Assembly (NCBI GenBank): GCA_903902795.1
Contig: CAIUWH010000034.1
Span: 1-64,000 of the forward strand
Reading direction: 5' to 3'
Origin: an uncultured Bacteroidota bacterium
GTDB lineage: Bacteria; Bacteroidota; Bacteroidia; Flavobacteriales; Flavobacteriaceae
Length of the DNA stretch: 64,000 nt
The stretch's first letter is position 1. The number at the start of each line of letters is the position of its first letter. The position numbers and the translations under genes are program-made. Shown piece by piece: positions 7,688 through 16,011 of the stretch. The notes beneath the pieces are model-generated. The model had not been told where the DNA came from. It saw only the letters and a list, made by a program, of their open reading frames with translations, and searched no databases.

Positions 7688-10546
7688 TTATTTTTTGACC
7701 TCTTTTGGTCGTGAGAGTTTTTCCGTTTCAGTATCAACTTTGTCGTTAGTTGGTCTATCCCAGCGGATAGCATTTCCATCCCACCACAAACTTTGGGCAG
7801 TATCAACTGTGTTATTTTCATTAAACATGACACCGTCCATTTTTTTATCAAAGTCGTTCGCTAGTAAATCACTGGGAACTTCCGGATTTTCTTCGCCTTT
7901 TATTTTGGTGATGGCAATCCATGAGATTTTGACATTGGAGGTTCCGTCATTATTTTCATACAACCAAAACCCTTCTTTGGTAATTTGGTCGATGTATACT
8001 CCGTTTGATTTTCCTTGTGGAGATGCAGTGATGATCACGTCTTCAATGTTAGAGATGATTTGGCTGAATGCTTTATCAAAAGGAACAAATATTTTTCCGT
8101 TTTCAAGAGTAACTTTACCATTTACAGTGACTTCTGGTTTCATCGAAGTACTCATATAACTGGCGGTTTTAGACGCACCATCCGTTGTGATTAAATAGGC
8201 AAGAGGCTTGTTGGTGTAGCCGTTTCCGTCTACATACAAACTATAGGTTTCTCCTTTAGTGTGAAACCCGTATTTCATCCCGCGAACCCATCCGCCCATC
8301 ACTCCACCATAAATACCTAAGCCGATATTAGTGTTTTTCTCCATAGGTTGATTGGATAAACGGCCCGTTGCAATTCCATTAAAGTAGGCTTGGCCAAATC
8401 CGTAAACCGAATAATCTATATTACTAAAAGCATAGTATCCTAATGCGCCGATAATACCGAAATCATAACCTATAACACCACCTGATCTTGGAGTTAATCC
8501 TCCACTTCCAGACACTCCAAATTTATAAGTTCCAGTAGATGTTGCATTTCCTGTAACACCTGTAGCTAGTGCATTAAATCCAGTCCCAGCCGTAGCACTT
8601 TGATAGATTCCTCTAATGCCGGTACCAGTAGCTCCAGTGCCATTGTATTCGCCCTGAACTGCACCGAAAGCTGTTGTTCCCGCCGTAACTTGTCCGTATA
8701 CTCCGCCGCCATTAAAGGAAGTGTACCCGTTACTTGCCCATGGAAAGGTTGCATTCCCAACAGCATTCATCAGATCACCTGGTAAAACGGTGCTTAAGGT
8801 TCCCACGAAGAATTCGCCTAGGTTACTGAAACGGCCTCTATAAATGTTGTTAGTTCTAAAGTCAATATTTTGATTGTCAGTTGTTCCGATGAAGTTGGTT
8901 CCAGCAGCTATAATAGTTCCACCATTAGTTCCTGCATTACCATTTGTTAGCCATGCTATACTACCTGGATTTTGCCAAGTTACGTCTCCTGTCCCGTTTG
9001 TTTGCATGATTTGCCCATTTGTACCTCTTGATGGCGGCATGATATATGTATTTCCTCCTGTTGTTCCAATGCCCACATTTCCTAAAAAATATCCTGCAAA
9101 GTTCGTAGCGCCAGGTTTCAAAACTTCTGAATAGACACCATAGTGAGTACCGCCAGCTACTGGTAAGATGTAAGAATATATTCCTGTTTTCAAGCCTACA
9201 CCTGTTCCCGACATTGTTGAAAGAACACCTGTGTGAGCAGAAGCGTTAGTCGTTGTTATTTCATTATAAGTTCCGATTTGCAGTCCAGTTCCAGTACCAG
9301 TAAGAACATTAAAATTCCCTGTTTGGTTTCCGTTTCCGCTAAGCTCGTTTCTAACTCCATATTTTAAACCATTGCCAGCACCAGTGATACGATTTAACGT
9401 TCCATAATGAATACCAGTTGATGAGTTACTGATTTCAGTATATGAACCATGTTGAGCACCGGTACTAGTTCCGAATAAAGTGCTGTAGATACCATAGTTG
9501 ATACTTGAGCTACCGCCATTAATGATGTTGTTTACACCATATATTCCTGCTGTGTTGGTTGAAGTAATTTGTGAGCGCACACCTATTTTGGCTCCAATTC
9601 CGTTCCCTGTCAAGATATTGAATATTCCTAAATGATCTCCATTTCCAGATCCACTGATAGTATTACTTTGTCCATATTTATCTCCTGTGCCTGCTCCACT
9701 AAGCGTACTGGAACTCCCGTAATGTATTCCCGACCCATCGCTTGAAATAAAGTTGTGATTACCAGCTTTTATGCCGTTACCATTATTAGATAAGGTGTTA
9801 AGTGTACCATATTGAAGTGCATCGCCAGCATTGGTAATTTGGTTGTAATTCCCGTATTGGAAACCTGATGAATTTCCAAATAAAACATTTGCTGATCCAT
9901 ACAAGTAAGAATTTCCTCCTGATTTGGTTACGGAATTGTAGTTTGCATAGGTGGTGCCATCTCCAGTGTTTGTTATTTCGGTTCTTATTCCATTTGTTAA
10001 GTCGTCTTGCGTGGAGGTAACTAAATTATGTAAACTATACTTCGGAGTCCCGTTGGTCGTCGATGTTGAAAATGTATTTACAATGCCTCTAGAAAATGCT
10101 GAGGAGCTTACTTCTAAAGGATAATCTGCAGTATTTTTTCCAATTGCCACATTACCCGTATGAAACATATCATCTGTGATGGCATTGGGAGCTGTGGTTG
10201 TGCCTTCTTCATACCAATCATGGTCTCCATTGGCAGAAGAGGAAATCCCTATCCAATCATTTGTTGGATTATTCCAGTAATAAAACCCGGGTTGACGTGC
10301 AGTAGCTAAAAAAGTTGTCGCAGTGGTCAAATAGACCAACATCCCTTGTTGTGCAGCGGTTGGATTTGTTGCCGAAAAAGCATCTACTTTAGGAATCAAA
10401 ACCCCGTCATTATTGGCAGGAGTAGCTTGATTACTCGAACGAATGTCTAATTGTGCATTTGGATTGGTAGCTCCAATACCGACTTGAGCAGTCATGCTGT
10501 TGATGCTTAAAATCAACAAAATCAGTTGTAAGTAACTCTTTTTCAT
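7688..10546 (-). CDS. Large secreted repeat protein, adhesin-like
   Basis: 952 residues with signal peptide (cleavage after SMTAQ). After VGIGATNPNAQLDI, a start common to Bacteroidota fibre-like surface proteins, comes a head region to ~180. About twenty tandem 15-residue units of type YGxxNxLTGxGxGxx follow (residues ~185-484). Two more segments resemble tail-fibre insertions (NVGIGTT, TNGTGDVTWQNPGS). The C-terminal ~230 residues are unlike known T9SS tails and end in a charged EVKK. The 15-residue period suggests a beta-roll or solenoid, as in YadA heads, possibly trimeric. The function is probably surface attachment, but this is inferred. Two TATCGTTCAAATA-like direct repeats lie just upstream. 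Confidence 0.7.
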   Translation of the reverse strand: MKKSYLQLILLILSINSMTAQVGIGATNPNAQLDIRSSNQATPANNDGVLIPKVDAFSATNPTAAQQGMLVYLTTATTFLATARQPGFYYWNNPTNDWIGISSSANGDHDWYEEGTTTAPNAITDDMFHTGNVAIGKNTADYPLEVSSSAFSRGIVNTFSTSTTNGTPKYSLHNLVTSTQDDLTNGIRTEITNTGDGTTYANYNSVTKSGGNSYLYGSANVLFGNSSGFQYGNYNQITNAGDALQYGTLNTLSNNGNGIKAGNHNFISSDGSGIHYGSSSTLSGAGTGDKYGQSNTISGSGNGDHLGIFNILTGNGIGAKIGVRSQITSTNTAGIYGVNNIINGGSSSINYGIYSTLFGTSTGAQHGSYTEISNSSTGIHYGTLNRITGAGNGLKYGVRNELSGNGNQTGNFNVLTGTGTGLQIGTYNEITTTNASAHTGVLSTMSGTGVGLKTGIYSYILPVAGGTHYGVYSEVLKPGATNFAGYFLGNVGIGTTGGNTYIMPPSRGTNGQIMQTNGTGDVTWQNPGSIAWLTNGNAGTNGGTIIAAGTNFIGTTDNQNIDFRTNNIYRGRFSNLGEFFVGTLSTVLPGDLMNAVGNATFPWASNGYTSFNGGGVYGQVTAGTTAFGAVQGEYNGTGATGTGIRGIYQSATAGTGFNALATGVTGNATSTGTYKFGVSGSGGLTPRSGGVIGYDFGIIGALGYYAFSNIDYSVYGFGQAYFNGIATGRLSNQPMEKNTNIGLGIYGGVMGGWVRGMKYGFHTKGETYSLYVDGNGYTNKPLAYLITTDGASKTASYMSTSMKPEVTVNGKVTLENGKIFVPFDKAFSQIISNIEDVIITASPQGKSNGVYIDQITKEGFWLYENNDGTSNVKISWIAITKIKGEENPEVPSDLLANDFDKKMDGVMFNENNTVDTAQSLWWDGNAIRWDRPTNDKVDTETEKLSRPKEVKK
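9095..9994 (-). repeat. Coding repeat: ~20 tandem 15-residue units
   Basis: Units such as YGNYNQITNAGDALQ, YGTLNTLSNNGNGIK and YGQSNTISGSGNGDH follow head to tail. Nearly all are exactly 15 residues; one has 13 and one has 16. A Tyr/aromatic-Gly opens most units, and Asn plus a hydrophobic residue recur at fixed places. Confidence 0.85.
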
Positions 10547-10615
10547 ACGCTTTGTTTTATGTTGCTATCGTTTTATAGTATAAATTTAAGCACTATAAGT
10601 GTCTTAATTTCTTTT

Positions 10616-10648
10616 TATCGTTCAAATACAAATAATATCGTTCAAGTA
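10616..10648. promoter_or_regulatory. Direct-repeat putative operator (TATCGTTCAAATA x2)
   Basis: TATCGTTCAAATA (10616-10628) and TATCGTTCAAGTA (10636-10648) are direct repeats exactly 20 bp apart, about two helical turns, 70-100 bp upstream of the large surface gene. A weaker TATCGTT occurs at 10566. The GTT core and the spacing recall LytTR-type binding sites (9-bp repeats with period ~21). No regulator gene is adjacent. Confidence 0.4.
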
Positions 10649-10854
10649 ACATTTTCATAATAAAAACGAATGACAACTAGGCTATTTATGTAGTCAAAAG
10701 ACGACAAGTGATTTAAGTTGGTAGTAGGTTCATTTTTGTTCATAGTCTAAGACTTTATTAAATACACCAGATATTTACTATATAAAAACTAATGTCTGAA
10801 AAAGTCTTTTGAAATCTAATAATTAATAGCCACTTTTGTACTAACTTTTTTATC

Positions 10855-11787
10855 ATGCTTGCAGTTAAGAACATCGACTTTTCGTATACTAAAAAAACAA
10901 TCATCCATCGCGTTAGTTTTGATGTCCAATCAGGATGTAACTTAGCCGTAATTGGCGAAAGCGGTTGCGGAAAAAGTACGTTGCTGCAATTAATTTACGG
11001 ATTGTATGATTTGGATGAAGGACAAATTTATTGGAATGATGTTGAAGTCCTCGGGCCGAAATTTAACTTAATTCCGGGTGTGGATTCTATGAAATATTTG
11101 GCTCAAGATTTCGATTTGATGCCTTTTATTACCGTAGCCGAAAACGTGGGGAAATACCTTTCTAATCTCTATCCTGAGAAGAAAAAAAGTCGAGTTTTGG
11201 AATTATTAGAATTGGTTGAAATGTCGGAATTCGCTTCAGTCAAAGCAAAATCATTAAGTGGTGGTCAAATGCAACGTGTTGCCATTGCTCGTGTTTTGGC
11301 TTTAGAACCCGAATTACTGCTTCTCGATGAACCGTTCAGCCATATCGATAATTTTAGAAAAAACAGCCTCAGAAGAAAACTGTTTTCGTATCTAAAAGAA
11401 AAACAAATTACGTGTATAGTTGCCACCCATGACAGTACCGACGTACTATCGTTTGCAGATGAAGTGATTGTTTTACAGGAAGGCACAATCGTTGCAAAAG
11501 GAACACCCAAGTACATTTTCCAACATCCAAAAAATAATTATGTGGCTTCTCTTTTTGGCGATGTGAATGCACTAGATATTAATGGCAAAACACACTTAAT
11601 TTATCCGCATCAATTGAAGGTAGTAAATCATGCTGCGATAAAAGTTATTGTCGAAAATTCTTATTTCAGAGGAAACCATTATTTAATTGAAGCCAATTAT
11701 AATAAACAAACCCTTTTTTTTGAGAGTGAAGTTGATGTCCCAAAATCATCCGAAGTTTACCTAAAAAAAATAGACTCCCAAAATTAA
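10855..11787 (+). CDS. ABC transporter ATP-binding protein (orphan)
   Basis: 310 residues, one ABC ATPase domain (1-225) with Walker A GESGCGKST, signature LSGGQMQR, Walker B LLLLDEP and the switch His (ATHDS). The ~80-residue C-terminal extension is beta-rich, like the TOBE/regulatory domain of importer ATPases (PotA/FbpC type). No permease or binding protein is adjacent, so the substrate cannot be inferred. Both neighbours are unrelated. Downstream, a CTATTCT heptamer array separates it from the convergent S9 peptidase gene. Confidence 0.88.
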   Translation: MLAVKNIDFSYTKKTIIHRVSFDVQSGCNLAVIGESGCGKSTLLQLIYGLYDLDEGQIYWNDVEVLGPKFNLIPGVDSMKYLAQDFDLMPFITVAENVGKYLSNLYPEKKKSRVLELLELVEMSEFASVKAKSLSGGQMQRVAIARVLALEPELLLLDEPFSHIDNFRKNSLRRKLFSYLKEKQITCIVATHDSTDVLSFADEVIVLQEGTIVAKGTPKYIFQHPKNNYVASLFGDVNALDINGKTHLIYPHQLKVVNHAAIKVIVENSYFRGNHYLIEANYNKQTLFFESEVDVPKSSEVYLKKIDSQN

Positions 11788-11795
11788 TCAGAAGT

Positions 11796-11826
11796 CTATT
11801 CTCTATTCTCTATATTCTATTCTCTA
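11796..11826. repeat. Heptamer tandem array (CTATTCT)
   Basis: Four to five near-perfect CTATTCT units fill the gap between two convergent genes. Related TTCTATTCTCT occurs at ~508-520, next to the htpG stop codon. Confidence 0.7.
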
Positions 11827-14238
11827 TTATTTAAGATATTTCTCCAAAAATTGTTCTTGTTCCCACAACAAGTGCATAATGTTCTCTTTTGCAGCATAAC
11901 CATGTGATTCTTTTGGTAATATCACCATTCGCACCGGCGCACCCAAGTTTTTCAAGGCTTGAAAATAGCGCTCGGTTTGTAAAGTAAATGTCCCTGGATT
12001 GTTATCGGCTTCACCATGAGTTAATAATAAAGGAGTTTTCATTTTATCAGCATTCATAAAAGGCGACATCCCATTGTAAATCTCGGGAACGTCCCAGTAG
12101 TTGCGCTGTTCACTTTGAAATCCGAATGGCGTCAGCGTCCTATTATATGCACCGCTTCTTGCAATTCCGCATGCAAATAAATTGGAATGTGACAACAAAT
12201 TGGCTGTCATAAACGCGCCGTATGAATGTCCGCCAATCGCGACTTTTTTTCTATTGATGTAACCCAATTGGTCCACCGCATCTATCGCTGCTTCAGCGTT
12301 GGAAACGAGTTGCGGAATGAACGTGTCGTTGGGCTCGGTAGTGCCTTCTCCGATAATCGGAAAAGCCGCATCATCCAGAACCGCATAGCCTTTGGTTACC
12401 CAATATACAAAGGAACCGTAGTTCGGAAAAGTAAAATCATTAGGATTTTTATCATTTTGTCCTGCCGAATTCTTGTCTTTGTATTCTGCTGGATACGCCC
12501 AAATCAACAAAGGTAATTTTTCTTTTTTGGTTCGGTCATAACCTACAGGTAAATAAAGTGTTCCCGATAATTCAACGCCGTCTTTTCTTTTATATTTAAT
12601 TACTTCTTTATAGACGTTTTTAATGCTTTCAAACGGATTCTTGAAGTCAGTTATTTGTGTCAACTTATTCTTCGATTTGATGTTTCTCATGTAATAATTT
12701 GGAAACTCATTTTTCGACTGAATCATAACTAACACATCTCCTTTTTTAAAATCTTCAATTGATAACAAATCTTCCTTTTTGTCTTTAAAGGTAGATGTAT
12801 ACAAACGTTTGGTTTTTAAGGTTTCAAAATTAAGCTCGTCGATAAAGGGAAACTGACCTTCTTTGGTGTGTCCGTCGCCAATTAAGTACGCAGTATTGTT
12901 TTCGATGGCAATTACAAAGCGCCCATACTGATTCTTTTTTGTTTCAAAATTTCCGGGATCTGAATAAATGTCTTGTGAATTACGATCCGAAATTACCTTA
13001 GGAGCTTGATTCGGATTAGACGGATTGAATAAATAGGTTTTGGTATTTCTCGTATCGTACCAACTATCAGTCGCAATGGCTATCTTCTCATTTCCCCAAA
13101 GGATTCCGCCAAAACGTTGTTGGGTTTTTAAAATCGACGTGGGTTCGCCTGTAAAAGGCGCATTCCATAAGAAAACCTCATCTCTAAAATCTACTTTTTT
13201 CGATTGATCTCCTTCGTCTAGTGCTACAACATAGGATAAAGTTGCTGCCGCATCGGCTCTCCAGCTCATGCTTCTTTTTCCAGTACGAACCGATGAAAAA
13301 CCTTTGGGCATAATTTCATTCAAAGGAACGTCGTTCACCTGTTTGATTTCGTTTCCTTTGAGGTCGTAAACGATTGTTTTTTGAGGAAAACGACTTAACG
13401 GAACTATATACGAGTACGGTTTTTGTATGGTGGTCAACATTAAATAGGTGCCATCTGGAGAGAAACTTTCTCCGGCATAAATAGCAGCCGATTTGAATAA
13501 CTTCATCGTGCCAGAAAGAGTTACAGTATATAATTCAGAAGTAATCAAAGCATCAAAATTAGCTTCGTCGGTTTTGTTTTTCAGTAAATCTTGATAGGTT
13601 CTATTTTGCGATTTCGATCCGTCGCTTACCGAAACCGTTGGACCATTGGGTAATTCTCTTTTGACATCGATTAAGGCAGGTCTATTTTTGGGCAACACCT
13701 TCACCAATAAGGTTTCGTTGTCTTTCATCCAATTAAACGGACTGCCTAAATTGGCATTCAAATTATCGGCAGTTATTTTCGTGGCGACAGCTGTAACTAC
13801 GTCAACAACCCATAATTCAACACCCGATTTTGTAGTGTTGGTAAAGGCAATTTTTTTCTCATTAGGCGACCATGACACATTGGTAATCAAGGCATTTTCA
13901 GGCAATCCGCTTACTTGTTTTTCTTCTTTTTCTGCAACTTTTCTCAACTTTAAATTATTGATGTACGTCACAGTACTGGAAATATTGGTAATCGGATTGA
14001 TCCGTAAACCGCCCAAGCGCATGTCTTCCTGATTTAAATCGTCTAACGTTTTATAGGTGTTACGGTAACTCAATAACATGTATTCTTTCTTCGTGTCCAT
14101 ACTTACAGAAGGCGCTCTTTCATAGTCGGCAAGCGCTAAAATTTCAGCGGATGGTTTTTGGTACGTTACATTTTCTTGTGCTTGAATGTTCCATCCGAAA
14201 CCGAAGAAGAAAAGTGAAATAAATAGTTGTTTTTTCAT
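11827..14238 (-). CDS. S9-family prolyl oligopeptidase-like serine peptidase
   Basis: 803 residues with signal peptide (ends NIQAQ). The N-terminal two thirds form a beta-propeller (repeated WSPNEKKIAF-like strands). The C-terminal alpha/beta hydrolase carries the triad Ser672 (GHSYG), Asp745 (HGEAD) and His779 (ESHGY). The last ~135 residues resemble the glutamyl-endopeptidase/acylaminoacyl branch of S9. It is probably periplasmic and processes peptides. It is convergent with the ABC ATPase gene. A near-consensus TATCTTTA lies shortly upstream. Confidence 0.93.
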   Translation of the reverse strand: MKKQLFISLFFFGFGWNIQAQENVTYQKPSAEILALADYERAPSVSMDTKKEYMLLSYRNTYKTLDDLNQEDMRLGGLRINPITNISSTVTYINNLKLRKVAEKEEKQVSGLPENALITNVSWSPNEKKIAFTNTTKSGVELWVVDVVTAVATKITADNLNANLGSPFNWMKDNETLLVKVLPKNRPALIDVKRELPNGPTVSVSDGSKSQNRTYQDLLKNKTDEANFDALITSELYTVTLSGTMKLFKSAAIYAGESFSPDGTYLMLTTIQKPYSYIVPLSRFPQKTIVYDLKGNEIKQVNDVPLNEIMPKGFSSVRTGKRSMSWRADAAATLSYVVALDEGDQSKKVDFRDEVFLWNAPFTGEPTSILKTQQRFGGILWGNEKIAIATDSWYDTRNTKTYLFNPSNPNQAPKVISDRNSQDIYSDPGNFETKKNQYGRFVIAIENNTAYLIGDGHTKEGQFPFIDELNFETLKTKRLYTSTFKDKKEDLLSIEDFKKGDVLVMIQSKNEFPNYYMRNIKSKNKLTQITDFKNPFESIKNVYKEVIKYKRKDGVELSGTLYLPVGYDRTKKEKLPLLIWAYPAEYKDKNSAGQNDKNPNDFTFPNYGSFVYWVTKGYAVLDDAAFPIIGEGTTEPNDTFIPQLVSNAEAAIDAVDQLGYINRKKVAIGGHSYGAFMTANLLSHSNLFACGIARSGAYNRTLTPFGFQSEQRNYWDVPEIYNGMSPFMNADKMKTPLLLTHGEADNNPGTFTLQTERYFQALKNLGAPVRMVILPKESHGYAAKENIMHLLWEQEQFLEKYLK

Positions 14239-14414
14239 AATGTTGTGTTTTTACTAAAGATAAGTCGAAGTTAATGGATTCCAGTTACAAGTGAATTGCA
14301 TGTTTCGTTAAAATTAATTTAATTTTTAGTAAGAACTTTTTTTCAGTCATATAAAAATTACTACATTTAATTGTAAACTAAAACTAAAATTAATTATTTA
14401 AAAGGTATTAAACA

Positions 14415-14747
14415 ATGGGAAAATTTGTAATTACAACAAGAAAAAACGGAGAATTTCAATTCAGTTTGAAAGCAGGAAACGGACAAGAAATTTTAGGCAG
14501 TGAAGGATACACTACAAAAGCGGCTTGCGAAAACGGCATCGAATCGGTTCGAAAAAATTCGCAAGAAGATGGTCGTTATGACCGTTTAGAGTCTAAAAAC
14601 GGAAAGTATTATTTTAACTTAAAAGCGGGAAACGGACAAATTATTGGAACCAGTGAAATGTACGAAAGTGCATCATCACGCGACAACGGAATTGCATCGG
14701 TAACCAATAATGCACCCGATGCTACCGTGGAAGATCAAACGGCCTAA
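14415..14747 (+). CDS. YegP-family (DUF1508) protein, two repeats
   Basis: 110 residues made of two ~50-residue units. Each has a YegP signature: GEFQFSLKAGNGQEILGSEGY and KYYFNLKAGNGQIIGTSEMY, followed by a helix with CENGI or RDNGI ending SV. YegP proteins are small cytosolic proteins of unknown biochemical function, often stress-associated. No signal peptide. A terminator follows. Confidence 0.93.
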   Translation: MGKFVITTRKNGEFQFSLKAGNGQEILGSEGYTTKAACENGIESVRKNSQEDGRYDRLESKNGKYYFNLKAGNGQIIGTSEMYESASSRDNGIASVTNNAPDATVEDQTA

Positions 14748-14764
14748 TTGAACCATTTCAATAC

Positions 14765-14788
14765 AACCAGTTTAGAAATAGACTGGTT
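14765..14788 (+). terminator. Terminator after yegP-like gene
   Basis: AACCAGTTTA-GAAA-TAGACTGGTT stem-loop followed by a T-run. Confidence 0.85.
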
Positions 14789-14868
14789 TTTTTATGCAAA
14801 TAGTACAATCAGTAATTTACGATTCGTTATATTTATACTTTTTAAATAGGTGTTTTTTAACAAATGAT

Positions 14869-14876
14869 TAAATTTG
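14869..14876 (+). promoter_or_regulatory. -7 promoter element TAAATTTG
   Basis: TAnnTTTG match 30 nt before the fabH-like start codon. No -33 TTTG is evident. Confidence 0.5.
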
Positions 14877-14905
14877 CAGTACTAATTTTATTAATTATAT
14901 AAAAT

Positions 14906-15913
14906 ATGTTTCATTCGAAAATATCAGGATTGGGATTTTATGTTCCTGAAAATGTGGTTACTAATGACGATTTGTCTAAAATAATGGACACTAATGATGA
15001 GTGGATTCAGGAGCGAACCGGAATCAAAGAACGTCGTCACATTATAAGAGGGGAAGATACTACAACGTCAATGGGTGTAAAGGCAGCTAAAATTGCAATT
15101 GAACGCTCTAAAATTGATAAAGATGATATCGATTTTATCATTTTTGCTACGTTAAGTCCTGATTATTATTTTCCAGGTCCAGGTGTTTTAGTACAGAGAG
15201 ATTTAGGAATAAAAACGGTGGGTGCACTTGATGTTCGTAATCAATGTTCCGGTTTTGTTTATGCTATTTCGATCGCTGATCAATACATAAAGACCGGAAT
15301 GTATAAAAATATTCTGGTAATCGGATCGGAAGTTCATTCTACAGGATTAGACTTTACGGATAGAGGCAGAGGTGTTTCCGTTATTTTTGGTGATGGTGCT
15401 GGAGCTGCCGTGCTTTCAAGAGAAGAGGATTTAAAAAAAGGAATTTTATCTACACACTTGCATTCAGAGGGTCAACATGCCGAGGAGTTAGTTCTAATTG
15501 CTCCAGGAATGGGTAAAAGATGGATTACTGATATAATTGCTGAGGATAATCCCGATGATGAAAGTTATTATCCTTATATGAACGGACAGTTTGTGTTCAA
15601 AAATGCAGTGGTTCGTTTTGCAGAGGTAATCAATGAAGGTTTGGAAGCGAATAATTTACACGTATCTGATGTATCGATGCTTATTCCGCATCAAGCGAAT
15701 TTACGTATTTCGCAGTTCATACAAAAGAAATTCGATTTAACGGATGATCAAGTATACAACAACATTCAAAGGTACGGCAATACGACAGCTGCATCCATAC
15801 CAATTGCACTAACTGAAGCCTGGGAAAAGGGAAAAATCAAAGAAGGCGACCTAATTGTTTTGGCTGCTTTTGGTAGTGGATTTACCTGGGCAAGTGCTAT
15901 AATTAGATGGTAG
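14906..15913 (+). CDS. fabH: 3-oxoacyl-ACP synthase III family protein (FabH-like)
   Basis: 335 residues, thiolase fold. FabH-type catalytic residues are Cys114 (RNQCSGF), His262 (PHQANLRI) and Asn292 (YGNTTAAS). It would condense an acyl-CoA with malonyl-ACP to start fatty-acid synthesis. Flavobacteria usually have more than one FabH-like enzyme. This one stands alone, not beside plsX or rpmF, and its EDNPDDESYYPYMNGQFVFK segment is typical of the secondary form, so it may serve branched-chain, flexirubin-like or other special acyl products. The exact substrate is uncertain. Confidence 0.88.
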   Translation: MFHSKISGLGFYVPENVVTNDDLSKIMDTNDEWIQERTGIKERRHIIRGEDTTTSMGVKAAKIAIERSKIDKDDIDFIIFATLSPDYYFPGPGVLVQRDLGIKTVGALDVRNQCSGFVYAISIADQYIKTGMYKNILVIGSEVHSTGLDFTDRGRGVSVIFGDGAGAAVLSREEDLKKGILSTHLHSEGQHAEELVLIAPGMGKRWITDIIAEDNPDDESYYPYMNGQFVFKNAVVRFAEVINEGLEANNLHVSDVSMLIPHQANLRISQFIQKKFDLTDDQVYNNIQRYGNTTAASIPIALTEAWEKGKIKEGDLIVLAAFGSGFTWASAIIRW

Positions 15914-15940
15914 TATAGAAGGAACTATTTTATAAAATTG

Positions 15941-15972
15941 AAAAACTCCTGGAAATTAATTCAGGAGTTTTT
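15941..15972. terminator. Bidirectional terminator between convergent genes
   Basis: AAAAACTCCTG / CAGGAGTTTTT with a 10-nt loop. The A and T runs on either side suit both the FabH-like gene and the large minus-strand T9SS gene. Confidence 0.85.
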
Positions 15973-16011
15973 CGTTTATATAAAAGGCAAATTTGGGGCG
16001 TATTTTTGTGT

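Noticed and set aside
7695-8159. 154-codon plus-strand ORF
   Set aside because: Antisense to the conserved C-terminal region of the large surface protein; composition follows the minus-strand gene.
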